Of a DNA stretch of 64,000 nucleotides, positions 16,484 through 25,869 are shown piece after piece (positions within the stretch are counted from its first letter, which is position 1; each line of letters starts with the position of its first letter). The stretch is from Gluconobacter cerinus (GTDB lineage Bacteria > Pseudomonadota > Alphaproteobacteria > Acetobacterales > Acetobacteraceae), in contig NZ_BEWM01000004.1 of the NCBI RefSeq assembly GCF_002723935.1, positions 186,001 through 250,000 on the forward strand. Direction: 5' to 3'. The position numbers and the translations under genes are program-made. The notes beneath the pieces were generated by a model. The model saw nothing but the letters and a program-made list of their open reading frames with translations, did no database searches and was not told where the DNA came from.

Positions 16484-17433
16484 AAACGCCTGCCTTTATG
16501 CTGTTTCTGGGGATTTGTGGCTTTGCCCTGCAAACGGCTTTCGCCTACCCGGTTACCGTGCAGAGCTGCGGGAAGCCCGTAACGATCACGCATCAGCCAG
16601 AGCATGCTGTCATCCACGACGTTAATATGGCGGAAATGGCTTTTGCTCTGCATTTGCAGCCCTATATTCGTGGTTTGACGGGGATATCAGGCTGGAACAA
16701 ATACACACCGGGTTTCAAAGCTCAGCAGGGCGATATCCCGGAAATTGCGACTCATTATCCCAGTCTCGAACAACTGCTTGATGCCGGAACAGATTTTTTC
16801 TTTGCCGGCTGGAATTATGGGATGCATGTCGGTGGAGATGTGACACCCGAGACCTTGGCAATTCAGGGTATCCCGACGCTTGTTCTGTCTGAAAGCTGCT
16901 TCCGGGCCGGGCACTCCACAGCTCTCCCGACATTAGACCTTCTGTATGGCGACGAAGAAAAACTTGGAGAGGTTTTTGACCGGGAGCAACAGGCTCGGCA
17001 ATTGGTCGAAGGCTGGCAGAGGCGCGTTCAGCACATTCAGGATCGTCTCAATGGCCATCGTCCGTTACGTGTTTTCCTTTATGACAGTGGACGCGATCGG
17101 CCATTTACAGCTGGCCAATATGCCCTCGCGACAGAGCTGATCCGGCTGGGCGGGGGCGAAAATATTTTTCGTGATTTACCAACAAACTGGGGTGCTGCTT
17201 CGTGGGAAAACGCGGGTTTGCGTGATCCTGAAGCTATCTTGGTGATGGATTACGGGGCAGGTGTTTCAGACAGTCTGAAATTTCTGCGAAGCCAGCCATT
17301 GCTGACGGAAAGTACGGCCCTGAAGACAAACCGTGTTTTGGTTGTGCGCTATGATGAAATGACGCCGTCTCCCGCGAATATCGATGTGATCGAAAAAATT
17401 GCAGCCTTTCTCCACCCGGACGCAGCACCTTGA
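16480..17433 (+). CDS. btuF: Cobalamin ABC transporter substrate-binding protein
   Basis: A periplasmic binding protein of 317 residues of the FecB/BtuF class. The signal peptide runs to about QTAFAYP. The mature part shows VTVQSCGKPVTITHQPEHAVIHDVN, a typical opening, then EIATHYPSLEQLLDAGTDFFFAGWNYG, the lobe that in this family follows the PSLE pattern, and a long backbone helix around EQQARQLVEGWQRRV. It overlaps the ATPase gene by four bases and the permease start by one base. Two Cys residues (SCGKP and SESCFRAG) may form a disulphide. Ligand preference (cobalamin versus cobinamide) cannot be told. Confidence 0.85.
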   Translation: MKTPAFMLFLGICGFALQTAFAYPVTVQSCGKPVTITHQPEHAVIHDVNMAEMAFALHLQPYIRGLTGISGWNKYTPGFKAQQGDIPEIATHYPSLEQLLDAGTDFFFAGWNYGMHVGGDVTPETLAIQGIPTLVLSESCFRAGHSTALPTLDLLYGDEEKLGEVFDREQQARQLVEGWQRRVQHIQDRLNGHRPLRVFLYDSGRDRPFTAGQYALATELIRLGGGENIFRDLPTNWGAASWENAGLRDPEAILVMDYGAGVSDSLKFLRSQPLLTESTALKTNRVLVVRYDEMTPSPANIDVIEKIAAFLHPDAAP

Positions 17434-18425
17434 TGAAGCGCGTTCTTAGCATCAGCGCTTTACCGGCTCTGAGTGTGCTGGCATTTTTGGAAGTTACGCT
17501 CGGAAGTGCTTCTCTTCCCTGGCATTCGTTGCAAGCGGGACTTTTGGCCGGTCCCGCCAGTCATGATATTGCCGCCCGGATTATCTGGTCCCTGCGAATG
17601 CCAAGGCTGGTTCTGGCCTTCTTGACCGGAGCAATTCTTGCCGGTGCAGGAGCACTTCTTCAGGCCGTAACCCGCAACCCCTTGGCAGATCCGTTTCTCT
17701 TCGGGTTATCTTCGGGCTCAGCAACAGGGGCTGTTGCTGTCATCGTATTGTTGGGGGACGTTTTCGGCGTCTGGACGATCGCTTTTGGTGCAGTCGGTGG
17801 GGCATTTGTAGCAACCTTCGCACTTCTATTGCTAGTATCGTTCAGATCCCGGTCTGGCGCACGGGTTTCAACGGAACGGATGCTGCTGTCTGGTCTGGCG
17901 ATTTCCTTTGTCTTCTCTACTCTGACAAATCTGCTGATTTTCTGGGGTGACCGTAATACGGCGCAATCCGTTCTGTTCTGGACGATGGGCAGTTTTTCCG
18001 CCGCTCGCTGGTCGGCCCTGCCACTTGTCGTGTTGGGGCTTCTGCCCGTGATCTTCGGTAAATGGGCTTTTGGCGCTGATCTGGATGCCTTGATGGCCGG
18101 GGAGGAAACCGCAGCGTCCCTCGGGGTGCAAACAAGAAAGCTACGGCTTTGTGTTCTCGGCCTTTGCGCCTTTAGCTGTGCAACGACAGTGGCTTTGTGT
18201 GGGCCGATCGGCTTCGTCGGACTGATTGTGCCTCATCTCATAAGGCCCTTCTGGGGACGGTCTGTTCGAAATATCCTTATCCCCGCTATGGTCGCGGGGG
18301 GGATGCTGACAATCCTTTCAGATCTTCTCAGCCGCTGTCTTTTGCCGTCTCAGGAGCTGCCGGTTGGGATAGTCATTTCTGCGATAGGCGCCTGTTTCCT
18401 GATGGGACTTCTGACACGGCGTTGA
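17433..18425 (+). CDS. btuC: Cobalamin ABC transporter permease (FecCD/BtuC family)
   Basis: A 330-residue inner-membrane permease of the FecCD family, about ten membrane helices. Diagnostic stretches are RIIWSLRMPRLVLAFLTGAILAGAGALLQAVTRNPLADP (residues about 50-88), FLFGLSSGSATGAVAV, and the cytoplasmic coupling segment GPIGFVGLIVPHLIR. The ATG at 17433 overlaps the preceding stop (TGATG); a TTG at 17430 is an alternative. It ends the four-gene operon in the order receptor, ATPase, binding protein, permease. The next gene is convergent after about 20 bases. Confidence 0.88.
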   Translation: MKRVLSISALPALSVLAFLEVTLGSASLPWHSLQAGLLAGPASHDIAARIIWSLRMPRLVLAFLTGAILAGAGALLQAVTRNPLADPFLFGLSSGSATGAVAVIVLLGDVFGVWTIAFGAVGGAFVATFALLLLVSFRSRSGARVSTERMLLSGLAISFVFSTLTNLLIFWGDRNTAQSVLFWTMGSFSAARWSALPLVVLGLLPVIFGKWAFGADLDALMAGEETAASLGVQTRKLRLCVLGLCAFSCATTVALCGPIGFVGLIVPHLIRPFWGRSVRNILIPAMVAGGMLTILSDLLSRCLLPSQELPVGIVISAIGACFLMGLLTRR

Positions 18426-18446
18426 TGTGTCCTTGGCGCGTTTGCC

Positions 18447-19202
18447 TCAGAGAGACACCGTGATACCGCCGTCCACATACAAAACATGGCCATTCACAAA
18501 CGACGATGCGCCGGAAGCAAGGAAAATACAGGCCCCCGTCAGCTCATCAAGCTGTCCCCATCGACCCGCCGGTGTTCGCTTTTCCAACCACGTTGAAAAT
18601 TCTGCATCATTTACGAGCGCAGCGTTGAGAGGCGTATCGAAGTAACCCGGCGCAATGGCATTGCACTGAAGGCCGTGTCTTGCCCACTCGGTCGCCATCC
18701 CCTTCGTCAGATTCCCCACGGCACCCTTGGTGGCCGTGTAGGGGGAGATATTCGGGCGGGCAAGGGCCGTCTGGACGCTGGCAATATTGATGATTTTACC
18801 CTGCCTACGGCCTAGCATATGTCTTGCAACAGCCTGTCCAACATTAAAAATGGACGTCAGGTTTGTCTGAAGAACCTTCTGAAACATTTCTGGTGGGAAG
18901 TCTTCCAACGGCGCGCGGTGCTGCATTCCTGCGTTGTTGACCAGAATATCAATGGGCCCGGTATCTTCTTCGAAGCGATCGACTGCCGTTCGAACAGCCG
19001 CGTGGTCGGTCACGTCAAAAACAAGTGTCTCGACACCTCCCAGTTCCTCGGCTGCGGCCGAGAGTTTGGAAGCATCCCGCCCATTCAGAACGACTTCAGC
19101 CCCGGCGGCTTGAAGTCCTTTGGCCAAACTGAAGCCGATACCTTGAGACGATCCCGTAATCAGAGCGCGACGTCCCGTCAGGTCAAAAAAAGATATACTC
19201 AT
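18447..19202 (-). CDS. SDR dehydrogenase, gluconate 5-dehydrogenase type
   Basis: A 251-residue classical short-chain dehydrogenase. Cofactor motif TGSSQGIG (16-23), NNAG (89-92), catalytic Ser142, Tyr155 and Lys159 (PYTATKG), and the C-terminal GHVLYVDGGITVSL. The N-terminal LVTG-like region and the ending closely resemble gluconate 5-dehydrogenase of Gluconobacter and IdnO, which interconvert gluconate and 5-ketogluconate with NADP(H). An Asn-Gly-Arg-Asp after the second strand (VLNGRD) fits NADP use. It lies 46 bases downstream of the gluconate permease on the same strand, so the pair probably takes up and metabolises gluconate or ketogluconate. Substrate is inferred from family and context. 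Confidence 0.82.
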   Translation of the reverse strand: MSISFFDLTGRRALITGSSQGIGFSLAKGLQAAGAEVVLNGRDASKLSAAAEELGGVETLVFDVTDHAAVRTAVDRFEEDTGPIDILVNNAGMQHRAPLEDFPPEMFQKVLQTNLTSIFNVGQAVARHMLGRRQGKIINIASVQTALARPNISPYTATKGAVGNLTKGMATEWARHGLQCNAIAPGYFDTPLNAALVNDAEFSTWLEKRTPAGRWGQLDELTGACIFLASGASSFVNGHVLYVDGGITVSL

Positions 19203-19248
19203 GGAAAATCCTTCTTCCTTTGCTGTGTCAGCGCTCTGTCAACGCGGA

Positions 19249-20589
19249 TCAGATGAACATTGAAATACCAACGCAGAAGACCAGTCCCAGAACGGCAATG
19301 ATCGTTTCCAGAACTGACCAGGTCTTGATTGTCTGCGGCACGGTCAGGCCAAGATATTCTTTCATCTGCCAGAAGCCCGCGTCGTTCATGGGGCCGAAAG
19401 CTACGGACCCTGCGCCGGTGGCAATCACCATGAGTTCTGGCGATACGCCCTGCGAGTGCGCGAGGATCGGACCCGCAATGCCGGAGGCCGTACTCATTGC
19501 AACGGTAGAAGACCCGCAAGCGACGCGGACGATCGCGGCCAGAAGCCATGCGAGCACGAGAAGTGGAACGTGCGCGCTGACGGCCGCGTCCGTGATGGCT
19601 TTTGAAACGCCACTATCAATGAGTTCACGACCAAAGCCACCGCCCGCACCAACCAGAAGCATGATCAGGGCCGTTGGGCCAAGACACTCATTAGTGAAGC
19701 GAAGAATGGTTTCTCGTGAAAAGCCGCGGGCCAGCCCCAGCACGTAAAACGACATGACGGTTGCCAGAAGCAGCGCAATGTCCGTGTTGCCGATGAAGTG
19801 CAGGAACATGTTTGCTGCGCTTCTCGGCGTCGTAAACATGTCCGCGGAAGAGCCGATCAGCATCAGAATGACCGGGCATGTGATGGTCAGGACGGTAACC
19901 ATAAAGCCTGGGAGGTTTGTCGGGATTTCACGCTGTACAAACTGTTCTGCCAACGCATTCTTTTCTGTGATGAGAACACGGGGGCTGATGAAGCGCGCAA
20001 ATAGCGGGCCTGAGATGGCCGCAATCGGTGTTCCCAACAGAACGCCCCAGAAAATCGTTGTGCCCGTGTTGGCGTGATAGGCCGAGAGGGCGAGCAGCGT
20101 TGCCGGGTGAGGCGGGATCATGGCGTGCGTAACGGAAAGCGCCGCACCCATGGGAAGGGCCACTCGCAGCAGCGATGTTTCCGTTCGGGCTGCAAGAACG
20201 AAAGCGAGCGGGAAGAGCAGGACAACGCCAACTTCGAAGAAGACTGGCAGTCCCACAAGCAGGCCAATCACCATCATCGCCCAGTCAATCCGTTGACGAC
20301 CCGCGCGCTCTGAAATTGTCAGGGCAATCCGGTCAGCACCGCCGGACTCAGCCAGCATTTTGCCAAGCATGGTGCCGAGCGCAATGATCGTGCCAACGTG
20401 CCCGAGGACGTGTCCGGCACCGGCTTCGAAAGATGCGACAACCTTGTCCGCAGGCATACCCGCGCAAAGAGCCAGCAGAATAGAGACGCTGAAGAGAACG
20501 ATGAAAGGATTTAGACGAAAACGCGCAATGAGTACGACGACTGCAATGATTGCGGCTGTTGCCAGCAGAATGGCAAAGGTTGTTGTCAT
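19249..20589 (-). CDS. gntP: Gluconate:H+ symporter (GntP family)
   Basis: A 446-residue inner-membrane transporter of the GntP family with about 12-14 hydrophobic helices. Typical GntP pieces are GAGHVLGHVGTIIALGTMLGKMLAESGGADRIA near residues 60-90, IPPHPATLLALSAY, and VACGSSTVAMSTASGIAGP followed by GAGSVAFGPMNDAGFW in the last third. It imports gluconate or related sugar acids into the cytoplasm by proton symport. First gene of the pair with the gluconate 5-dehydrogenase-type SDR. Start at ATG 20589 is the natural N-terminus (MTTTFAILLATAAIIA). Confidence 0.93.
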   Translation of the reverse strand: MTTTFAILLATAAIIAVVVLIARFRLNPFIVLFSVSILLALCAGMPADKVVASFEAGAGHVLGHVGTIIALGTMLGKMLAESGGADRIALTISERAGRQRIDWAMMVIGLLVGLPVFFEVGVVLLFPLAFVLAARTETSLLRVALPMGAALSVTHAMIPPHPATLLALSAYHANTGTTIFWGVLLGTPIAAISGPLFARFISPRVLITEKNALAEQFVQREIPTNLPGFMVTVLTITCPVILMLIGSSADMFTTPRSAANMFLHFIGNTDIALLLATVMSFYVLGLARGFSRETILRFTNECLGPTALIMLLVGAGGGFGRELIDSGVSKAITDAAVSAHVPLLVLAWLLAAIVRVACGSSTVAMSTASGIAGPILAHSQGVSPELMVIATGAGSVAFGPMNDAGFWQMKEYLGLTVPQTIKTWSVLETIIAVLGLVFCVGISMFI

Positions 20590-20988
20590 ATGGAACGCAG
20601 CCCTGTCAGAACGAGGAAACAGTTCAGAAGCGGAAACCAGAAAAAACCGTTACGTGAGAGGCTCCTGCAGAGAACTGAAACTTTCTCAGACCCATACGCC
20701 GATTGCCTCAAAGAACGGATGTAAAGTCTGCGTCATGATCTCGGCAGAAGGCTTCCACCATCGCTCAAATGCGTGCGTTGAAAAATATGAAAGCTGTGAA
20801 TTTTTAAATTATTCCTGCATTTTTCGGTCTTGGCTCGACAGTAATGAAGCGCCTGAATGACGGGAACTTGAACGCAACGCATCAGTGAAGTGCCGCGTCA
20901 GGAGTCTGTACGGTGACAATGGCTACGGCTTTGTCGGTTCGTGCTACGATGCCGCAAGTCTGAACGCATTGACCTCAAGGACCACACA
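20590..20988. other. Intergenic region, no gene seen
   Basis: About 400 bases separate the divergent gluconate permease and the flavin oxidoreductase. Short open frames exist on both strands but none has a convincing ribosome site or family look. An AT-rich patch around 20785-20820 could hold a promoter. I found no clear palindrome, riboswitch or RNA gene. Confidence 0.5.
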
Positions 20989-21987
20989 ATGATCCCGTTT
21001 TCTGTTCTTGATCTTTCAATCATCACACGGGGCGCAGGCCCTCGTGAGGCGTTCAGGAATACAATCGATTTTGCCAAATTAGCAGAAAATCTGGGGTTTC
21101 ATCGGTACTGGCTGGCTGAACACCATTCAATGCCGGGAATTGCGTCTGCGGCAACGGCTATTCTGATTGGTCAGGTGGCTGGGGCAACGACCCGTATCCG
21201 AGTGGGCTCTGGCGGGATCATGCTCCCAAATCACTCGCCCCTTGTTGTCGCAGAGCAATTTGGAACATTGGAGACGCTCTTTCCTGGCCGCATAGATCTG
21301 GGTCTAGGCCGGGCACCAGGGGCTGATCAGAGAACAGCCCGTGCTCTGCGGCGCGATCCATCAGCACCTGACAGGTTTCCGGAAGATGTGGTTGAGCTTC
21401 TGCATTACTTCGAGCCCATGGCGGCGGAAGATACGCATTTGATACGTGCCATTCCCGGAATGGGCCTGCGCGTTCCGGTCTGGATTTTGGGATCGTCTCT
21501 GTTTTCGGCCGTTCTCGCCGCCCAGTTAGGGCTACCGTATGCCTTTGCATCTCACTTCGCGCCAGCACAGATGGAGGAAGCCATTGCCCTCTATCGGTCG
21601 CGGTTTGAGCCGTCTGAGAGGTGTGCGCGGCCTCACGTGATGCTGACCGTCAATGTCATTGCAGCGGATGAGGAAGCGGATGGCAAGCGTCTCGCGACGT
21701 CGCTATACCAGTATTTTATGGCTTTGCGCCGCGGGCGGCCTATCGCGTTTCCACCTCCTGTCAACAATATCCTGTCGTTGTGGTCGGTAGAGGAGCAGGC
21801 GTTGCTTGAGCAGACACTGGCTTATACGTTTTCTGGGTCCAGAGAGAGTGTGACGGGACAACTGAGACATTTCTTGGAACGCCACAAACCTGACGAGCTG
21901 ATGGTGGCAGTCCCGATTCATGATCAGGACAGTCGCAAGCGTTCGCTTGAAATTACAGCCAGGATCAAGGCAGACGTGGGGGCTTGA
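20989..21987 (+). CDS. LLM-class flavin-dependent oxidoreductase (YhbW-like)
   Basis: A 332-residue luciferase-like monooxygenase fold protein. The start ATG 20989 is preceded by AAGGA at nine bases. Motifs typical of this single-subunit subgroup are [23 protein letters not shown] (from residue 38), [43 protein letters not shown], and the late SGSRESV segment. The family binds reduced FMN or F420 and oxidises small molecules; here FMN is likely, but substrate is unknown. It is monocistronic and converges with the nine-gene operon: its TGA abuts the opposite-strand stop at 21988, with no spacer and the two stops forming TGATCA. A link to that operon is not shown. Confidence 0.85.
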   Translation: MIPFSVLDLSIITRGAGPREAFRNTIDFAKLAENLGFHRYWLAEHHSMPGIASAATAILIGQVAGATTRIRVGSGGIMLPNHSPLVVAEQFGTLETLFPGRIDLGLGRAPGADQRTARALRRDPSAPDRFPEDVVELLHYFEPMAAEDTHLIRAIPGMGLRVPVWILGSSLFSAVLAAQLGLPYAFASHFAPAQMEEAIALYRSRFEPSERCARPHVMLTVNVIAADEEADGKRLATSLYQYFMALRRGRPIAFPPPVNNILSLWSVEEQALLEQTLAYTFSGSRESVTGQLRHFLERHKPDELMVAVPIHDQDSRKRSLEITARIKADVGA

Positions 21988-23199
21988 TCAAGCCTTTGAC
22001 ATGCGCCGCTTCAGGTCCTGATGGATTTGAATGAACAGGTCTCTCTGGGCGTGACTGCCACCAATGTCCTGCAAGTGAGGAAGCGCAGCGTTGAAGGAGA
22101 GCAGGGCTGAAGCGTTTTCATTGTGAAGATAGGCGTTTAGCCCACGGGCTAAAGGAATGCCCACCAGATCCCACGCTCGCTGATCTGGTAGGCTTTGCCC
22201 GGAGAGGCCCTCGATACGGCGCAGCAGATGCTGCCCTTCCGGACGATGGGCGCGGAGTAGTCCGTAAAGATATTGCAGGGTCAGAAAGGGCTGACTGACA
22301 TCGTCTTGCCGTGAAGCGAGCCAGTTCGCAAGGTCCGTCCATCGGTCCTCGACATCAGCTCCCGCCAGCTCCAGACGGACCAGAAGGGATACTGCGCCAA
22401 CCTGATCCTGTGAGAAGCTGCGTTCTCTGGTCCAGCAATGCTGGTCATAAACGGAGACAGCGTCGCTTACCCGATTGCGTGCAAGGTAAAAGAGAGCCAG
22501 ATGCCACCATAGGTGCGTGTCCATGAAGGAGGTCAGCGTTTTCCAGCCAGCACACCGCTCTTCAAGAAACGCGGTACCTTCATCAATGCGTCCCTGCGTC
22601 AGGTAAACATGAGCAAGGGCATGTTGGGCCCACGGCTCCGATGCATCCATGGCAAGGGCTGTGCGGGCAGAACGCTCAGCAGCAGGTAAATCGTGGCACT
22701 GCTCATAGGCAAAAGCCAGCATACCGTGCAGGGCGGCAACGTCTCCGGCGGCATCTTCGCTGCGTAACGCAACGGCCAGCATGTCCTCAAAGCGGCCTCG
22801 AATGAAATCGTGATACTGGCGAAGCTTCAAAGTCACCAGATCACGCGGCCATTGGGAAAGAATACAATCTGTCAGGCGAATAATAGCCTCTGGATCGTCC
22901 GCAATAGAGGCCTCCAGAACTGAAAACAGAAGCTTTTCACGCGGAAGGGCATTGGTAACGGATTGAGCTGCGCGTTCATGATATCGGCGCGCTTCCGACG
23001 GAACATCACCTGTTTCAGACAGCATCCAGAGCAACCCGGCATAGGTGTTTGCCAGACAGTCTTCGGACTGATCTGCAACTTCAAGAATTTTGACCAGACG
23101 CAGGTCATATCCAAGGTAACCAAGGATAAAATCATTGATGCCAGCGATCGTGGACGCTTGGTCAGCAGAAATATCGTTGTTCAGAACGTCCTGAGTCAT
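21988..23199 (-). CDS. Tetratricopeptide-repeat protein, TTC38-like
   Basis: A 403-residue alpha-helical protein without signal peptide or membrane helix. Helical-repeat character is clear in AALHGMLAFAYEQCHDLPAAERSARTALAMD and PWAQHALAHVYLTQGRIDEGTAFLEE. The overall layout (VTLKLRQYHDFIRGRFEDM, DTHLWWHLALFYLARN, LAWDLVGIPLARG-like end) matches TTC38-type proteins found in many bacteria and animals, whose function is not established. It is the last gene of the nine-gene operon and overlaps the hydrolase gene by four bases, so it is translated together with uptake and catabolic enzymes. A scaffold role is possible, but that is only inference. Confidence 0.75.
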   Translation of the reverse strand: MTQDVLNNDISADQASTIAGINDFILGYLGYDLRLVKILEVADQSEDCLANTYAGLLWMLSETGDVPSEARRYHERAAQSVTNALPREKLLFSVLEASIADDPEAIIRLTDCILSQWPRDLVTLKLRQYHDFIRGRFEDMLAVALRSEDAAGDVAALHGMLAFAYEQCHDLPAAERSARTALAMDASEPWAQHALAHVYLTQGRIDEGTAFLEERCAGWKTLTSFMDTHLWWHLALFYLARNRVSDAVSVYDQHCWTRERSFSQDQVGAVSLLVRLELAGADVEDRWTDLANWLASRQDDVSQPFLTLQYLYGLLRAHRPEGQHLLRRIEGLSGQSLPDQRAWDLVGIPLARGLNAYLHNENASALLSFNAALPHLQDIGGSHAQRDLFIQIHQDLKRRMSKA

Positions 23200-24059
23200 G
23201 GCGCCTCTCCGGGAGAGGGGGAAAGTCGCTGAAGTTCTTTTTCAATGTACTGGTTTACGACATCAGGCTGTTCCAGCATGATTTGATGACCACAGTCTGG
23301 CAGGATATCCAAGGTGCTGGCGGGAAGGAAATCATCTACTTTTCTGACTTCCGCCAGAGGGACGATGCCATCGTTCTGACCCGCAAGAATATGCACGGGT
23401 TTGTCAAAATGGCGCAGGATTTCCGTATTGACCGGGGCCGCACCTGAACGGACAGCATTGATCATGAACAGGCTGTTGCGCTTCGTCGCCTGACGCTCGG
23501 TTTTGAGTATCTCTGGATCTACGTCTGGAGCCCATGCCAGCTTCTCGAAGCGCGCCTGTAAAGCCGGTCTTGCAAACGAGGCGATCCAGAAGGGCAGACG
23601 GTCCATCCAGTTTCCAAACATCGGTCCCTTCAGGGACGGGGCAAGAGATGCTGGCCCCAACAGAATGAGGCCATCAACGGGTATGTCCTCTCCAGCAGCA
23701 AGTAATCCGGAAATCCATTCCAGCGTGATGCGGCATCCAAATGAATGAGCGACGATGATACGTTTGCGCGAGGGGAACGCTGCCAGAACAGCGGCAAGGT
23801 CTTGTACCGAAAACCGACTGGCAAAAACCTGTTCGTGCTTGGAGCGCGCACTCTCGCCATGTCCAAGCGCATCCCATGCGACGAGATTGACAGGCTCTTT
23901 GGAAAACCGGTCCCATTGCAGCCGCCACTGCTGACGGTTCCCACCCAATCCGTGCACGAAAAAGAGCGTTGTGTCACTTCCTGCCTGTTTTGAAGAGACG
24001 GCAAGCCTGCGGCCTGGAACGCGGAAAAATGTTTCTGCTGGTGGAATTGTCTCAGTCAT
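23196..24059 (-). CDS. Alpha/beta-fold hydrolase
   Basis: A 287-residue cytoplasmic hydrolase. ATG 24059 is chosen although the frame is open to 24296, because it gives a compact family-sized protein and overlaps the upstream stop by eight bases. Seen are the oxyanion motif HGLGGNRQQW (36-45), WDALGHGES (62-70), the nucleophile elbow AHSFG with Ser106, the acid in GQNDGIVP and the catalytic His in LPDCGHQIMLEQP. By family it could cleave an ester, amide or C-C bond. It is eighth in the operon between the P1 peptidase and the TTC38-like protein, suggesting that it processes a product of the imported compound. Confidence 0.83.
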   Translation of the reverse strand: MTETIPPAETFFRVPGRRLAVSSKQAGSDTTLFFVHGLGGNRQQWRLQWDRFSKEPVNLVAWDALGHGESARSKHEQVFASRFSVQDLAAVLAAFPSRKRIIVAHSFGCRITLEWISGLLAAGEDIPVDGLILLGPASLAPSLKGPMFGNWMDRLPFWIASFARPALQARFEKLAWAPDVDPEILKTERQATKRNSLFMINAVRSGAAPVNTEILRHFDKPVHILAGQNDGIVPLAEVRKVDDFLPASTLDILPDCGHQIMLEQPDVVNQYIEKELQRLSPSPGEAP

Positions 24060-25080
24060 GGCTGGTATTCCTCCCAAAACGTTCCTGCCACGTGGGGCGA
24101 GTGGGCTCACCCGGCAAGGGCGATGCCTCATAAACGCCGCGCGCGATCGCTCGGGCTGTGACCTGCGTGGCCGTATGCAGAATTTCGGTCCACTCCTCAA
24201 TGGAAGCGGGCGCGGGTGCATCGCCTGTAGCGATGCCGAACACTGCGTCTCCATCCTGTGGGAGATGCGCGGGGAAAACGCCCCGTGCGACGCCATCCTG
24301 CGCCAGAATGGCCAGCCGTTTGGCTTGCGCTTTCGTCAGGGTGGCATCAGTTGCAATAACGCCGATTGTGGTTCCAGCGACGTAATTCGGCTTCATGCGG
24401 AGTTTGAGGTCATCTGCTGTCAAATGAGGCGGGAAACCGAGCCCTCCGAATTCCGCGTCCTGTTCGAAAGGCGCGCTCCAGAAGTGCGGTCCGTCTCCAA
24501 CTGTGGCCGTCCCGACAGCATTGACGACCATAAGCGCTGCGACCGTGTGCCCGCTGGAGGTTATGGCGCTGGCTGATCCAAGTCCCCCTCTCACGGTCGC
24601 GGTGGTTGCGCCCGTTCCGGCGCCTTCGGTCCCTAGTTTGAAGGGACCGTGAGATGCTGTTTGTGCGGCCTGATAGCCCAGTTCCGCATAAGGCGAGTAT
24701 CGCCCCCAGTCTTTATCCCCTCCGTTCACGAGGTCAAAAAGACTGGCCTGCACCACAATAGGCACACGGACCTGGCCTTCCGGCGTAGGAAGAGCGTCAA
24801 ACTCTCCCCTTAGCCATGCCTGAACGCCGGCAGTTGCATCCAGACCATACGTCGATCCACCGGAGAGTACGATGGCGTGAATGCCATCGACCAGCATTTC
24901 TGGCTCCAGTAGCGCGTTTTCCCGAAGTGCAGGGGCTCCGCCAAGAAAGCTGCCTGAAGCGACAACTGGCCGGTCGAACACAAGCGCCGTCACGCCAGTT
25001 CTTTGTTGAACATTGCGCACATTTCCGACGCGAATGCCCGGAATGTCCGTGATGAGATTATGGCGAGTTCTGGAAGTCAT
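24052..25080 (-). CDS. P1-family (DmpA-like) aminopeptidase
   Basis: A 342-residue member of the P1/S58 Ntn-hydrolase-like family, which self-cleaves into two chains and includes DmpA and beta-peptidyl aminopeptidases that remove unusual N-terminal residues such as D-Ala or beta-Ala. Seen: NLITDIPGIRVGNV at the N-terminus, IVLSGGSTYGLDATAGVQAWL (70-90), GTEGAGTGATTATVRGGLGSAS (150-171), and GTTIGVIATDA (236-246), where the predicted self-cleavage and nucleophile (Thr here, Ser in DmpA) should lie. No signal peptide, so it acts in the cytoplasm on imported material. It begins 12 bases after the upstream ATPase gene, the only non-overlapping junction in this operon. Confidence 0.85.
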   Translation of the reverse strand: MTSRTRHNLITDIPGIRVGNVRNVQQRTGVTALVFDRPVVASGSFLGGAPALRENALLEPEMLVDGIHAIVLSGGSTYGLDATAGVQAWLRGEFDALPTPEGQVRVPIVVQASLFDLVNGGDKDWGRYSPYAELGYQAAQTASHGPFKLGTEGAGTGATTATVRGGLGSASAITSSGHTVAALMVVNAVGTATVGDGPHFWSAPFEQDAEFGGLGFPPHLTADDLKLRMKPNYVAGTTIGVIATDATLTKAQAKRLAILAQDGVARGVFPAHLPQDGDAVFGIATGDAPAPASIEEWTEILHTATQVTARAIARGVYEASPLPGEPTRPTWQERFGRNTSHD

Positions 25081-25092
25081 GGTGGTGTGATT

Positions 25093-25869
25093 TCAGAGGC
25101 TGGCGTTGATGAGGGCGCGGGTTGTTGGGTGTTGAGGGTGCGTCAAAACGTCCGCTGCAGGCCCCGTTTCGACAATTCTCCCACCATCTAAAACAGCAAT
25201 ACGATGTGAAATGTGTCGGATTACAGCCAAGTCATGGCTGACAAAAATATATGACAACCCATGACGCTCCTGCAGATCCAGCAAAAGGTTCAGAACGATG
25301 GCCTGAGTGGAGACGTCCAGCGCCGAAACAGCCTCGTCGGCCACGATAACATCGGGGCGGGTTACGAGCGCGCGGGCAATTGCGATACGCTGTCTCTGGC
25401 CACCTGAAAATTCCCTCGGATAGCGGCTGATGGCGTCTTCCGGCAGAGCTACGTCCGCCAGAACGTCAAGAACACGACGGTTCCTCTCTTCAGCATTCAA
25501 ACCGGTCTGATAAAGAGGTTCTGCGACGATTTTTTCAACGGTCTGCCGAGGGTCCAGAGCTCCTTGTGGGTCTTGGAAAATCATCTGGATGTGGGGTCTG
25601 AAGCGGTGTCGGGCAGTGCCGGTGGGGGAGGTAATATCCTGTTCTTCAAAGAAAATCAGACCACTTTTGGCACCGACCAAACCCGTAAGGATACGAGCCA
25701 ACGTGGATTTTCCGCTCCCAGAGGACCCAATAAGTCCCAGTGTTTCGCCCCTATCTACGTGAAGCGAGACATCTTGTAGAATGGTCCTCGGTTTCTGGGG
25801 GCGAAACAGCGATGTTCCCCGGCCTGCAACATCGTACTGGATATTCCGGGCTTCCAGAAGGTGGCTCAT
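25093..25869 (-). CDS. Peptide-type ABC transporter ATP-binding protein (DppF-like)
   Basis: A 258-residue ATPase of the dipeptide/nickel importer family. Walker A GSSGSGKST (48-56), MIFQDPQGALDPR (96-108), signature SGGQRQR (155-161), Walker B VIVADEA (174-180) and the switch HD in FVSHDLAV. Its start overlaps the stop of the DppD-like gene by four bases. With the DppD-like ATPase it would form the heterodimeric motor of the importer. It ends shortly after the HPTTRALI motif, without the usual C-terminal zinc or oligopeptide extension, so it is compact for the family. Confidence 0.9.
   Translation of the reverse strand: MSHLLEARNIQYDVAGRGTSLFRPQKPRTILQDVSLHVDRGETLGLIGSSGSGKSTLARILTGLVGAKSGLIFFEEQDITSPTGTARHRFRPHIQMIFQDPQGALDPRQTVEKIVAEPLYQTGLNAEERNRRVLDVLADVALPEDAISRYPREFSGGQRQRIAIARALVTRPDVIVADEAVSALDVSTQAIVLNLLLDLQERHGLSYIFVSHDLAVIRHISHRIAVLDGGRIVETGPAADVLTHPQHPTTRALINASL

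Noticed and set aside
20360-20860. 166-codon plus-strand frame running from the gntP antisense into the intergenic gap
   Set aside because: Most of it mirrors gntP; the intergenic part has no ribosome site or conserved-looking sequence.
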